From contig NC_065878.1 in NCBI RefSeq assembly GCF_933775445.1, forward strand, positions 15,201,395 to 15,265,394: DNA of 64,000 bases, written 5' to 3'. Shown here piece after piece: positions 23,806 through 36,310 of this stretch. The position numbers and the translations under genes are program-made. Position 1 is the stretch's first letter. Each line of letters opens with the position of its first letter. Source of the stretch: Argentina anserina (lineage: Eukaryota > Streptophyta > Magnoliopsida > Rosales > Rosaceae). Below the pieces are notes generated by a model, which had not been told where the DNA came from, searched no databases, and saw only the letters and a list, made by a program, of their open reading frames with translations.

Positions 23806-25097
23806 CTTGGGTCAATATGGTTGATGAATCTAGCACTCAAACACAATCTTAGGGACTACATCTATGCATTAAATTCATATGCACATATCTGAAAATTATC
23901 TAAAAGTATGAGAAAGATGATTAGAAGACAACAATAGAAATACAAACTCATTAATTATAGGAAACCATCAATTCGGGAAAGAACCAAAAATCCAATAAAA
24001 CAATCTGAAAATTTCGATTCTTAATACAAAACAATAATCTCACACAAACATCATATCTTCATAGACAAAATATTGTAGAAAATAAAAAACCAACAAACCG
24101 ATGAAGAAGAGTTGCGAGAAACACACGTTGCAGGAACCTTGGAGGTGTGTCTTCAATGGTGATTTTGGTGAAGATGTAATTTTTATATGGGGGAGAATAA
24201 CTAACTGTTTTGGAGAATGATGTTTGAAGTAGTATTTTGACAAAGGTTTGGTTATTGAATGCAAATGAGAAGTGATATATTTTGACTAGTGAAACCATGT
24301 ATATATAGAGGAAAGAGGGAGGGTATGCACGGTTTGAATTTTGATGTTGCCTATTAATGATCATCTTCTATTTAATTGTTACATGACTTGGCTCAATCTC
24401 TCTTCTTTTCACTTAATTAATCTTCACATTTGTTTTTTCCTTCTTCTTTTCTATTTCCCATGGGAAAGACTCCATTTCTTAATTCTCTCCACTTTGGGCA
24501 CTCTCATCCTCTATGCTTTAATCCCTTAATTCATGTCATGTTTTATTCCCTTAATGATTATTTTCTATTTAATTGTTGCATGACTTGCTCTCTCTTCTTT
24601 TCTCACGGCTTATTCTCCATGTCCTAATTGATTATCTATTTTATTTAATTGTTGCATGACTTCCTCTTGTCCCACTCTATTATTATCACTTAAATCCAAT
24701 TAGAACAAGTAAATTAGTAGAATTGGAAAATTCAATTAGGAAAGTTACGGAATAATAATTTCAGTTTAAGTAGGACTTTCTCAAATGGTGTGTTTCCTAG
24801 TCTAAAAATGATTCCTAATACAAATAGGATTCTCGAAAAATCACAAATGTTACAAAAACGTCAAATAATGAAGACTCCTTATTCAACTAGGTTTGCTAGT
24901 TCAACGGGGAATCCTACTCTAAATAGGACTCTTGACAATTTCTGCGTTTTTAACTTGTTTAAGCACAAAAAATGCAACCAATGCCGCCAAAAACTCCTAC
25001 TACGACTCATTGACTCGATATTACAACAATAAGGGCTAAGCAAAGTACAAATGGGGGTAAAAACATGTTAAGAACGTCATACAAAGTGCTCCTATAA
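23806..25097 (-). repeat. gypsy 3' LTR, truncated
   Basis: The minus strand reads from the LTR start (GGAGCACTTTGTATGACG) through a TATA-like CTCTATATATACATGG near 24300 to the region equivalent to about 42480 in the copy at 41490-43039. The final part of about 560 bp is missing. Confidence 0.75.
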
Positions 25098-26813
25098 ACT
25101 ACCCCACACATGGCTTTTGCTAGTCCCTTAGCAAAATAAAACTAAATAAGACACTATTGCCCCTAAATGATTGTCTCAGAATCTCAAAACACATAGCTTT
25201 TAAGTTTAAACATTTGAATGTAAGCACAAAAATTCCAAGTTTCATAAACATGTTTCATAGTATTAATAAGTCAGTAAGCATTTAACATGTTTAGTCAATC
25301 TAATCCTCCTCACAAGGCATACTCTTTTTTTCACTCAGATTCATGGTTATCATTCACACATAAGTATATGCAAGAGAAAGTATATTAAGACATCAAATAA
25401 CTTGCATATTTCAACAAATGGAAGCACTTTGTGAATAACATAGGAAAACCTCACTTAACAACTAAGTGCACAAATGAACCAAAACCATATGCTCAACTCT
25501 AGTGGTCATCTCCACAAACCAAAACTTGCTCATTTTAAGAATCATTAGGATCATTAGATAATGTCAATGTTTAGGTTTAGCTAAATGCATAGAATATCAA
25601 GAAATCACAAAGGTAATCCTATAGACTTAGCAGAGTAAACATCATCCTTATGACATCACACACCATCTGGGGCCGAGTATAACAAGTTGGGCATTATCAT
25701 TCTAACCACAAAGTGAACATGGACAAAAGTTAAGTAAAATTTTTTAGACCTTCAATTACAACTCAACTCCAAATCACAAATGGAAGACAACATAACATTT
25801 TCTTTTTCTTTTTCTTTTCTTGCCGCAATGCTTGTTTAAAAGCTTGTTGATTCTTTTTTTTAAATGTCTTTCACCCCACACGTATTTCATGTATCATCAC
25901 AACATCATCTCAACAAGAATTCTGCCAAGTCTATAGGACAAGGTAAAAGTAACTATACTAAGCATAGAGATAACATAGGTGATGAATAAAAGGCTCAAAT
26001 GAGGTTCAACTAAGGGGTCCCAAACATGACACATATATAGATATATGACTGTTTGGCTAAAGTGGTGGTGTTTCTAGAAATGATCCATAAATCATTTTCA
26101 AAATCAGAGCATTTTATGACTTAAAAGTCAATAATCACAAAAGTGAGTTCTAGTAAATTCTAGAGTCCATTAAAAGCTATGACACATAGTTATTGAATAT
26201 GCAAAGAATAGTGAGATTCATGAACAACCACGAAATTTCATATTACATTTCATGAAGAAAGTACATATAGGCTCAAAAACTCACAGGTTGTTATGGACTT
26301 TAAACTGACAAAAACATGTATGCCATAATCAATCAATCAATCTAAATCTCACATGTTCATACCAAATTCACGTCATCAATGAAACTTACAATTTAATTCG
26401 TATGAAATGCAAAACCATCATCTATGCATTTAGAGACATAATCATCCAAGAGTTTAGGGGCATCCTAAGACTCAATAAAGCAATACAATTTTTTTTTCAT
26501 TCATTTTTCTGATTTTTTTATATCATGACACAAACAATAAATCAAAGAAAAACAAACAAACAATCAATAATCTTGCAACCCTACCCCACACTTAGAAAAT
26601 TACATTGTCCTCAATGTAAGCTCAATAGTAAGAATGTAATTCACAAACATAGAATAAGATCACATATCAACACATATACAATTCAACCATAAGAGTGATG
26701 GGATTAGAAAATTCAAACTCCCGTAGACGACTCCTCCACAGATACGGTTGAAATGGGTTGCCTCTCATGCAGCGCTTGAGTTTTATAATCTCTCATCCTA
26801 GACTCTCTCATGT

Positions 26814-28890
26814 TCATTCTCCTTTAGGCGCATCTCTCACAATTGTCTCCTCATGCGTGTGCTCCTCAAATGACTCATAGTAGGGCTTAAGTCGATGCAC
26901 ATTCACCTTTAATGTCTTCCCTATTTTATCACTTTGAATATCAACTACACCATGAGCAAACACATTAGTAAAAACAAATGGGCCAACCCAACGCGAACGA
27001 CGTTTCCCTGGAAACAACATAAGCCTCGAATGGAAAAACTGAACTTTTTGGCTTACTTGGAAGTTCTTTCCTCTAATCATTTTGTCATGGTAAGCATGAG
27101 TTTTCTCCTTGTAAATCCACGAAGCATCAGCCTCATTCCTAATCTCCTCAAGCTCATTGAGCTGCAACTTTCGATGTAGACCTGCTTCATCTAAGCTGAT
27201 GTTGAACTTCTTCACCACCCACCATGCTCTGTGCTCTAACTCCACTGGAAGGTGACATGCCTTCCCATACACCAATCTGAATGGTGACATCCCAATAGGC
27301 ATCTTGTATGCGGTCTTGTAGGCCCATAATGCATCATCCAACCGATCACTCTAATCCTTCCTTGTTTGACCTACAATTTTCTCCATAATTCCCTTGATTT
27401 CTCTATTGGACACTTCTGCCATGTCACTTGTCTGAGAATGATACGGTGTCGAAACTTTGTGAGTCACTCCATACTTCTTGAGCAATGCCTCAATTGTCCG
27501 GTTGCAGAAATGAGAACCTCCATCACTTATCAAAACACGTGGTACTCCAAACCTGCAAAATATGTTACTTCTCAAGAAACCTGCAACCATTTTTGAATCA
27601 TTAGTCCTGGTGGCCTTTTCCTCCACCCACTTCGACACATAATCAATAGCCAATAAGATATGCAAGAAACCTCTAGATGAAGGAAATGGACCCATGAAAT
27701 CTATACCCCACACATCAAAAATTTCGACAGTAATAATAGGAGTAAGGGGCATTTGATTTTTCGGACCAATCTTACATGTCCGTTGACACCTATCACAAGA
27801 AACACAAAACATGTATGCATCCTTGAAAATAGTAGGCCAATAAAATCCATATTCCAACACCTTCAAAACTGTTTTACGAGGCCCAAAATGACCTCCACAT
27901 GCCTCATTATGACATAAGTTAAGAATTGACCTATGCTCATTTTCTGGGACACATCTCCTAATGACTTGATCACTACATTGTTTCCATAAATACGGTTCAT
28001 CCCACATATAATGTCTAGCAATTTTCTTCAATTTAGCCTTATTAGCATGCGAAAGTGTACTAGGAAAAGTCTTAGTAACTAAATAGTTGACAATGTCTGC
28101 ATACCAAGGCACACTTACCTCCATCCCAAAGAGTTGCTAATCTGGGAAAGTCTCACGTAGTGGCTTTCTTTCCTCATCTCGCACGATCCTACTCAAATGA
28201 TCAGCCACCACATTCTCACTTCCCTTCTTAGTATATATAATATGTCCCAAAACTATCCCTTGATTCACCATGAAATGACATTTTTCCCAATTAAGCACAA
28301 GGTTAGTTTCTACATACATTCTCAAGATTAACTCTAAGTTCTCTAAACATGCATCAAAGTCTTTTCCATAAACACTAAAATCATCCATGAAGACCTCAAT
28401 GATATTTTCAAATGATATTTTCCATAAGCATACATCGTTGAAATGTACCTGGTGCATTGCACAACCCAAAAAACATGCGTCAATAGGTAAAAGTGTCAAA
28501 TGGACATGTAAATGTAGTCTTTTCCTGATCCTCCCGATGAATGCATATCTGGTTGTACCCACTGTACCCATCTAGAAAATAATAGAACTGTGTCCAGCTA
28601 ATCTCTCCAACATTTGGTCCATGAACGACAAAGTCATGTGATCCTTGCGTGTTGTAGCATTCAACTTCCTATAATCAATGCACATCCTATGACCGGTCAG
28701 CAACCTCTGGAGTACCAACTCATTCGCCTCATTTTTCACAATAGTCACCCCACTCTTCTTAGACACAATTTTCACTGGTGAAATCCACCGACTGTCCGAG
28801 ATATGATAGATCACTCCATAATCAAGCAGCTTGATCGCCTCATCTTTCACGATTTTCATCATTGGTGGGTGCAATCTCCTCTAAGCATCA
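26814..28890 (-). pseudogene. Ty3/gypsy pol (reverse transcriptase and integrase), broken
   Basis: Minus-strand frames at 28874-28572 and 28571-28137 carry reverse transcriptase segments (CIDYRKLNATTRKDH and the catalytic box EVFMDDFSVYG). Soon after GHIIYTKKG the sequence jumps to ENVVADHLSRI, so most of RNase H is deleted. The frame 28124-27351 has an integrase zinc-binding part (CHNEACGGHFG, CDRCQR) and the core with GIDFMGP, ISDGGSHF and the Glu region SNREIKGIMEK. The frame 27341-26814 completes the integrase ([33 protein letters not shown]). The wording is typical of Athila/Tat-type plant gypsy elements. Frame breaks separate all four pieces. Confidence 0.88.
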
Positions 28891-28920
28891 CGTGTAGGCT
28901 TGGCGCCATCCTCCAAAAGT

Positions 28921-29658
28921 ATCATCTTCTATTTAATTGTTGCATGACTTGGCTCCATCTCTCTTCTTTTCACTTAATTAATCTTCACATTTATGTTTTC
29001 CTTCTTCTTTTCTTTTTCCCATGGGAAAGACTCTAATTCTTAATTCTCTCCACTTTGGGCACTCTCATCCTCTATGCTTTAATCCCTTAATTCATGTCAT
29101 GCTTTATTCCCTTAATGATAATTTTCTATTTAATTGTTGCATGACTTGTTCTCTCTTCTTTTCTCACGGCTCATTCTCCATGTCCTTCTTGATTATCTCT
29201 TCTATTTAATTGTTGCATGACTTCCTCTTGTCACACTCTATTATTATCACTTAAATCCAATTAGAACAAGTAAATGAGTAGAATAGGAAAGTTCAATTTG
29301 GAAAGTTACGGAATAATAATTTCAGTTTAAGTAGGATTTTCCCAAATGATGCGTTTCCTAGTCTAAAAATGATTCCTAATGAAAATAGGATTCTCGAAAA
29401 ATCACAAATGTTACAGAAACGTCAAATAATGAAGACTCCTAATTCAACTAGGTTTCCTAGTTCAACGGGGAATCCTACTCTAAATATGACTCTTGACAAT
29501 TTCTGCGTTTTAAACTTGTTTTAGCACAAAAAATGCAAACAATGCCGCCAAAAACTCCTACTACGACTCAATGACTCGATATTACAACAATAAGGGCTAA
29601 GCAAAGTACAAATGGGGGTAAAAACATGTTAAGAACGTCACACAAAGTGCTCATATCA
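28921..29658 (-). repeat. gypsy 5' LTR, truncated
   Basis: Close direct copy of 24360-25097; both contain ATCTTCTATTTAATTGTT, CCATGGGAAAGACTC and GACTCGATATTACAACAATA. It is joined directly to reverse transcriptase sequence at about 28915, so the rest of the LTR, the primer-binding site, gag and protease were deleted. Confidence 0.8.
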
Positions 29659-29689
29659 TATACCACATGTTATCTTTAACTGTAATTGG

Positions 29690-30015
29690 TGCGTTGTGCT
29701 CTTTTTCCCCTTCGACCAAAACTTTTATTTCACCCAAGAGGTTTTTATTTTGCTTGGCAAGGTTTTTACCGAGGCAACAGTATTGCACCATGACACATTA
29801 GGATTGCGGTACAAGGGGGATTGTTGTAGGGGAATTACTCTTCTTAATCTTCCGGTGTATCTTTTCGTAATAAGTATGAGTTAGTCTAGATGAGGAATGA
29901 TATATAATCATTTATTCTAAGAGAGACTCAATGTAATGTCTATATAAACTATGAATGTCTCCTTATCAATAAATAAAGATGATGTTTCTCCTTATTTGGA
30001 TGTATAATTGTATAT
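29690..30015 (+). mobile_element. probable copia-type 3' end with LTR remnant
   Basis: A short coding-like remnant (CTCTTTTTCCCCTTCGACCA) is followed by a purine stretch (CAAGGGGGAT) and a segment starting TGTTGTAGGGG. That segment holds a TATA-like TCTATATAAACT and a polyadenylation-like CAATAAATAAAG. This resembles the 3' end of some plant LTR elements. No partner LTR was found. Confidence 0.4.
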
Positions 30016-31475
30016 TACATTATTCTGTAACACTAATTAATTAATAACTTCGCTAAAAGAATAGTTTTTGCCGGTCTCAAACTTGGGACTAACGTGCTAA
30101 ATTAATTAATCGCTAAATTTATAAGATGATACAAATTCAAGAATTCATATAGACATCATTGAATATATAAATTAATAATGACATAATTTATATAATAAAT
30201 TTTACATTTATGAGTATTTCATTAAAAAAATTGTTAATTTAATTATCATCAAATAAAATGACATGTTTGATGCATTAATATAATATTTTAAACAATGTAA
30301 TACATTTAAAAAATAGTTCTTCTAATAAGATATACGTAATAAATTAAACAATATAGTGCATGAACAAGATAATTTTTTTAAAAAAAAAGTGAAGAAAATA
30401 TTTATTATACCTTAATGAATTAATAAATTATTAATTAATTATTAAATTATTAATTTATCAATATATTATTATATCGCTAAAATTAATAAATTTTGTCGGT
30501 CTCAAAATTATTAATTGATAGAATTTTAACTTTATGTGTTGATATTCAAGCGAACACCAACTACGACCGGTGATTTCTTTATAAGCTAGCTTATCATATC
30601 AGACCACACTCTCATCACTCACCGCTAAAGAAAGAAGCAAGAATAACAAAGCAAAGGAACATGTAATTGGAAGACTAGCTACGTACTGCTATCTTATTGA
30701 TGATTCGAACCCTTCAACGAGTTAATTGGGATGCTTCTTACAAAATGTACTAGCTGATCCCTTATACAGTATAAGGAATCTTACAGAAGAAAGCAGACAA
30801 AGCCATGAATTCGATTTCGATGGTACAATTTGACTTACTATGCATGCACATGAGAAAGAAATGAATATCCAAGATTGTAAATGTCCTAGCCAATAGCCAG
30901 ATGCAATTATGCACATTGTGGAATAGCTAAAGTAGCTAACAGATAAAAGAAGTAAAACATGGTTGCCTTCTAGATGGGTTTCCAATCCAACAGCTAGTTG
31001 CATCATTTATTTGATTTTCAATTTCAACGATCCTTAAGTAGAAATTTCCTCGAATTTGTGTTGTAGTAATTGCCTGACGGCCAATTTGGTACATAGGCCA
31101 TTGCCTCCTTCACTCCTTATGTTCAATCAACGTCTCAACTTGATGAAAACGTGATGCACTGTCTACATAACTTGGCAAGACACCTGGGATTGAGGCCTTG
31201 AAGGCCTAAATTTTGAAGCCAACAATCATTTTCCAAAAAGAAAACAGACATGCATCCATTACTGTAGCTAAATAGAGAAACTACATATAGAGAAGTTATA
31301 GCGAAATTATAATTAATTATTGAAACTTCAAAACAAATACATATGGGATCACAAAGAAAGCATGCACGGATCCTGATTCCGATCCTAACTAGCTAGCTAA
31401 ACCATTTTAAACGGAAGATGTACGTATAATATTTATTCTCTAGATATGTAGATACTCCGGTGCAGATCGAATAGG
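30016..31475. other. AT-rich intergenic DNA
   Basis: Very AT-rich. Two direct copies of a motif around GCCGGTCTCAAA/GTCGGTCTCAAA flank it near 30075 and 30497. No gene was recognised, though the part next to 31475 probably includes the 3' UTR of the dioxygenase gene. Confidence 0.45.
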
Positions 31476-33294
31476 CTAGTTTTGAACACCGCAGTAGGCT
31501 TTGACGGGCGACTCTACCTTCTTGGCCTCCTCAGTGGTGTAAAATCTTATGAAGCCACGGCTGTCGAACTGATTGTAGAGGAGAGGGTGCCTCTCGTCAA
31601 CTAGCTCCTTGGGTACTTCGAATACTCCATTATTAAAGGTAAACATTCCCAGCGAGTATCGAGTCTTGTCACCGCAGTGCTTCACTCGATGGTGGCAAGC
31701 TTTCACTCTGTCATTGCTCCAGACCTGTTACCAAACCAATTATATTATTCACAATATTCAAATCAATAGAAGAGAAATAACGAATAAAACGTTTATTGTT
31801 GCATTTCTAAGTGACAAAACCAATTCATGTGTGCATGGTAGTTCAAGAGAGCCACATCACCACATGTATGTTATGAGCAGGATAATTATTTGCTTTGTTG
31901 TTTTGCAGATAGAGTTCAAGAGAGCCACATCACCACATGTATGTTATGAGCGGGATAATTATTTGCTTTGTTGTTTTGTAGAGAGCAGCGGAATCAAAAT
32001 CCTTCCTGGTTCTCGCCTATGTAGTACAGACACTTGTAAGGCGAGAATGTCGTGTCAGTAATATTGACTTTTTTGACACTTTTTTAATACTTTAACCGAC
32101 ACATCACATCATCATTTTAGATAAAATAAAAACAAAAAAATAAAAACAAAACAGAAATAACCCAAGTTTTGTTTCAACCCTATCATTTTCTTTTTATTCT
32201 TTTCCTTAAATTCATTTTTTTAAAATTTTTTTATGTAATTGAATAAACTTAAATTTTTAATTTGACATTATTTCACGTGTTATATATTTCTTTTATATAT
32301 TAATAAATATATTAAATTATATATAAATTACCGTGTCGACGTCGTGTGTGGAATTAAAATTTTTTAGATTTACCGTGTCATGATGTCGCGCCGTGTCGGT
32401 GCTACATAGGTTTTCACTCACTAGGCTAGGGATAGAAAACTATTTGCTTTTCTTTGTTTGGATTACATGTAATGTTGTAAGGAATCAAGTACCTGAAGTC
32501 CATCACCGGCCATAAAGAGAAACTGAGAAGGTGCCGACTCGACACTAATCCAATCACCATCTTTAGTCTGAACCTCAAGTCCACCGACATCATGCTGAAC
32601 AACAATGGTGGTGAAATTCTTGTCTGTGTGGCTTGCAAATCTTATGGCTGTGTTGCTGCTCTCTTCTGGCGTATTGTACTTGAGAAAACGAAGAAGATGA
32701 CTGTTTGAACTCGCCAACGATTCATATTGCTCTTGAGGTATCCCGTAGCTTTCGAACAACATCTTTTCCACCGTGTTTTCCAAGTCCCCAAGCAACTTGG
32801 CAAACACATCCGTGATTTCACTGCAAGCAACAACAAGACCGATCATTACTTCGAACAAAGTTAACTAGCTTGTCAAGTAGAACGTAAACACAAATATATA
32901 AGTAGCTAGGTACGTACCAGAATTTGGTCTTTCCATTAGGCCACATGAGATCTCTGAACTTCTGAGTCGCTTGTGGGGATGTGACGTTGTCGATGGCCAG
33001 GCCTTCGTAGAGAGGCATGAGCGGGTTCGGTCCGATATAGCCACGGTAAGGCTCCTCACTTGTGTTCTTGACCTTGTTTTCTAGGGGAACCTGGAACAAA
33101 TCCCTGGACTGACCAAAGATGTTGTCCATGAGCTGCGGGGAAACTTGTTGGTACAATGCCACAAAGCAACCGTATTCTTCGAGTGTATAGCGAACTTGTT
33201 TGCTGGTGGAAACCCAGGAACTTGACCCGGGCTTCAAGTCTTGAAGGGAGAAATTGATGGTGGGAAGCTCTTTGGGAAGTGTCATGGATCCCAT
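31476..33294 (-). CDS. AOP-like 2-oxoglutarate/Fe(II)-dependent dioxygenase
   Basis: Minus-strand exons 32918-33294, 32493-32820 and 31476-31724 join in frame to 317 codons, a usual length for AOP-type enzymes. The N-terminal DIOX_N-like region starts PTINFSLQDLKPGSSSW. The C-terminal jelly-roll has the iron ligands H190 and D192 (SHTDKNF) and H247 (CHHRV), plus the 2-oxoglutarate-binding R257-x-S259 (RYS). All catalytic residues are present. The family oxidises small metabolites in the cytosol; AOP2 and AOP3 modify glucosinolates in Brassicales, while the substrate of AOP1-like enzymes elsewhere is unclear, so I assign none. Intron 2 (31725-32492) holds a 73-bp tandem duplication and a MITE. 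Confidence 0.9.
31841..31984. repeat. 73-bp tandem duplication in dioxygenase intron 2
   Basis: Two adjacent units beginning GTTCAAGAGAGCCACATCAC (31841 and 31914) are almost identical, differing at about two positions in the first 65 bases. Confidence 0.9.
32016..32410. mobile_element. MITE in dioxygenase intron 2
   Basis: The left end CCTATGTAGTACAGACAC and the right end GTGTCGGTGCTACATAGG are terminal inverted repeats (16 of 18 matching). The interior is AT-rich with GTGTCG motifs at both sides. No clear target duplication was found. Confidence 0.65.
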
Positions 33295-34065
33295 TCTTAT
33301 TCCGATCGACCTAGGTAGGATATATATTTGCTGCTAGAGAGACTGTAATGGTATGAACTGGATGTGCAGACTGGGTGTATTGCTTCCCTTTTTATAGCGA
33401 CTCATGGCTCCACTCATTAGAATAGACTAGTAGTTCCACAAAGAAAGTCAGCTGTATTTCATGCACGTGAAATGAGAAAAAATAAAAATAAAAATAAAAA
33501 CCATTGGCGATCTTCTCCACATTCCCTAAATAATAGTTGATTATTTGTGGTTTCTGTTCTGTTGGTCACAGGTGTGGCCATAGCCTTGTTTAGAAATAAG
33601 AGGGAATATAATCATGGCCTAATGAAATTAATTAAGGTTTTTTTTCGATATAAAAATTTAACTAAGGTTGGTGAGACCGGTATGGCATAGCTCATCACTT
33701 ACATGGTGACATTTCAACGCAGATAGTTTTGTTTCTAGACTTCAAACCAGTTGTGATGGAGCGGTTGTCTAACTCTTCGTGCTCCCTTTTCAATCAAAAT
33801 TGTTTTATAATGCATGTATATTTGACTCAAATGACAAGCATGTGTTTTCTAGTTCATCAGAATCAGGACTCGCTGATCGAACATTATTTTATGCCATAGC
33901 TTTACGTAAAAAAAAAATGTTCTTCTCATAATCTAGAAGCCCGATCTATCTTTACAAAGTTACACACTCCCTTCTGGAAGCCGCGCATATTTATTATTCT
34001 CAAAAGAGAATTAAATCATGTTTCATCAAATATTTGCCAAAAAAAAAATCACACACACCAACATA
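33295..34065. other. intergenic DNA upstream of the dioxygenase gene
   Basis: Contains the probable promoter and leader of the minus-strand dioxygenase. No coding region or repeat recognised. Confidence 0.45.
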
Positions 34066-35044
34066 CATGTCTGGACCTGAGGATAGACCGAACACAGTGG
34101 CGGATTTAGGATTAAATGTCTGGATGAGTTTGATTTTTTTTAAATGAAAAATCATGATGTCGAAAGTTGATGAATAAAAATATATTATATATAATTTCAT
34201 CAAGATGCAAACATTAAAAACCATCATATACTCAGTCTTATATGTAGCTACTTAGAATGATATTTTTTTTGAATTACTTGTATTAAATGATTCAACCAAA
34301 CTTAATATTGAAATGATTTTTTTTTGGTATTGAATAAGGATAGAGGCAAGCAGACAACTACTAAGATTGTAAAACATAAATTGTGCGTGAGAATACTATG
34401 GCCTAAAGAGCTAGCCTCTTCTAGAAAAAAAAAATCATGAATTATAGCTAGCCTAAGAACTAAGACTAAGTGGATTCAAAAAATCAGACAGGAGGGAAGC
34501 CGTTGTCCAACTTTAGAGAAGTAAGGGTAGGAAGCATTGAAATATTAAGAACCTAAAAGAAAAGATAAAAAAGGGTAGGCTACAGATTGTACTCGGGTGG
34601 GCTTGAAGTTAATGAATATACTCGACCAAGCCTACTAGCTCTCCAATAGATAGATGATACACATGCTAGTAAATACATTCAAAAAATCTTGGGGGGACTT
34701 GAGCCCACCCGAACCTCCACCTAGATCCGCGCCTGGCCGAACATGCCGTCGCCTCAGGCACCAAAGCTCAAAGAGCGCACCAGAAACTCAAATAGAGAAA
34801 TGAAATACCAAATACACTAAGTCTGGGCTTGTCAACTCTCAAAGTCTTGTAATTTTAAGAGTCTTGGGTCTCTTTTGCTCTCTCTCCCTCAACCGCACTC
34901 ACTCTCACTCTATCCTCTAATTCTCGAAGTCGTCTCTTCAAATTAAGTAGCTCCATGTCTCCAGGTCGAGGTCAATTTCCAAAAAATAGAGAGCATCATT
35001 TTCATATCCCGCCTCAGGCCCCTCAAATCTCAAGTCCGACCCTG
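34066..35044. mobile_element. hAT-like MITE, outer element of a nested pair
   Basis: Flanked by an exact 8-bp direct repeat CCAACATA (34058-34065 and 35045-35052). The ends CATGTCTGGACCTGAG and, reverse-complemented, CAGGGTCGGACTTGAG form imperfect terminal inverted repeats. An 8-bp duplication with CA-type ends fits the hAT superfamily. It was later entered by another element at 34095-34735; without that it would be about 330 bp. It is non-coding. Confidence 0.78.
34095..34735. mobile_element. hAT-like MITE, inner nested element
   Basis: The ends CAGTGGCGGATTTAGG and, reverse-complemented, CAGGCGCGGATCTAGG are terminal inverted repeats. Flanking 8-mers ACCGAACA (34087-34094) and GCCGAACA (34736-34743) match at 7 of 8 positions. 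It lies wholly inside the element at 34066-35044, so it inserted later. It is non-coding. Confidence 0.78.
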
Positions 35045-35052
35045 CCAACATA

Positions 35053-36131
35053 CGAAGCTTTCATCCATCAACGTGGTAGATTAGTTACTTAATACAATGC
35101 AAGTAAAGCAATGGTTTCAATATGCCTTGGTGATTTACGATCCTCATCATGGGGTTAAGATGCAATTTACAATGCCTACAGAGCAACCGGCTCATGTGGC
35201 TCCATTTGTGACTTTTGTGTTGTGATAGTGGGATTCGGCAGTTTTTTCTCCTCGTGTGCAATTGTTAGTCCGTGCGTTTTTTTTTTTTTGCTCTCTGGTG
35301 CACGATTATGCCCTTCTGTGTTTATATTTGATATTATTTTCTTGTTAATTTATAATATTAGCCCATGTTGGTTTTCTTTATTAATATGAATTTTTAACAT
35401 GTCATGGGTGATACAGGAACTTCATAAAATCAGTGAAGTTATTGACAACAAAAGAGTGCTTCTAGTTATAATATTGGAAATAAAACCGAGGAAAGTGGTA
35501 ATTCTTACACAGTTACACCGCAACTTCGTGGTCAATTTAAAGCGGCCTTGGCCATTACAGCTGATGAAAACATCGGCGGTGACCGCGGTGTCATCTTCAA
35601 TTCTTCATTTTCTGTGGCTGGCGAGTAGATAGAAAGATATTCAAGGTGTCGGAATGGAAAGTGAGACTTTTAGTGTTGAACCGGCTGCTGGTTTGTTCTT
35701 CCGATCCCCTGCTGTTTGTTGAAAAGAAGCCCCTTTGGACATAATCGAGTTTAATATTAAATTAATCTTATTGAGTTAGCTCAATTCTGCTAGCGAACTC
35801 AACATATAGTGAATTGGTCGGACGCTGGTCTTCGAAAAATGCCTAATGACGTTGGTAGTGTGACTGGGGAAATTGACAGTTGACCAAACATGCACCAAAC
35901 GGCGCATCAGCATGATTATGATCGATATGTAATCTTAGTCGAGTTTTCAGTTTATAAATTAATCTCATTAATTACTACTTTAATTTTCCCTTTCTATGTG
36001 AAAAAAATTAACATGTACGTAGTTAGGGAAATTTGTAAAGAATGCAAGAAATAACATAAAATAGCCACTATAAAATGCAACAAAAAGTGAGGGAAAATGG
36101 ATCCTTTGGCAGGGGAGGGAATATCGGTCCA
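35053..36131. other. intergenic DNA with two coding-like stretches
   Basis: Two short stretches read like protein without a start codon: about 35097-35226 (+; includes WFQYALVIYDPHHGVK) and about 35472-35627 (+; includes LRGQFKAALAITADENIGG, ending at a stop). I do not recognise a family. They could be fragments of one decayed gene or chance open frames. Confidence 0.25.
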
Positions 36132-36310
36132 ATGGAAGCAAGATCATTGAGATGTTTTTGCTTAGTAATTGCCTTTGTGTTGCAGTTGAGTGGTTCGGGA
36201 CCAAACACGTACTACTGCAGAGTGTTAGAGTTGGGATCAAGTGTTGGCAGCCTGACTGCACTAACAAATGCAAAGAGGCTTATGGTGCGAAGCCTGTATC
36301 GATCTGCTAA
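36132..36310 (+). pseudogene. possible secreted cysteine-rich peptide gene, frameshifted
   Basis: From the ATG at 36132 the frame gives MEARSLRCFCLVIAFVLQL, which looks like a signal peptide, followed by SGSGPNTYYC. Around 36215-36230 the sensible reading moves by one base into GIKCWQPDCTNKC, continuing to a final SIC and the stop at 36308-36310. This gives five Cys in a short mature region, as in small defensin-like plant peptides. No family could be named. The frame change may be a disabling indel, a missed intron or chance. Confidence 0.35.

Larger units (their letters stand above)
23701..29658 (-). mobile_element. rearranged Ty3/gypsy retrotransposon
   Basis: On the minus strand: an LTR fragment (29658 to 28921), a truncated pol (about 28890 to 26814), a 1.7-kb non-coding 3' region, a polypurine-like GTGGGGTAG, and a second LTR (25097 to about 23806) lacking its last part. 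The left margin, 23701-23805, is the first 105 bp of the same LTR in the opposite (+) orientation. Both outer ends therefore read TGATATGAGCA inward. The element has lost its 5' LTR remainder, gag, protease and most of RNase H, and is inactive. Related LTRs occur at 41490-43039 and 55168-57041. Confidence 0.8.

Noticed and set aside
31841..31984. Possible CRISPR-like or satellite array
   Set aside because: Only two adjacent copies without spacers; it is a simple tandem duplication in an intron of a plant gene.
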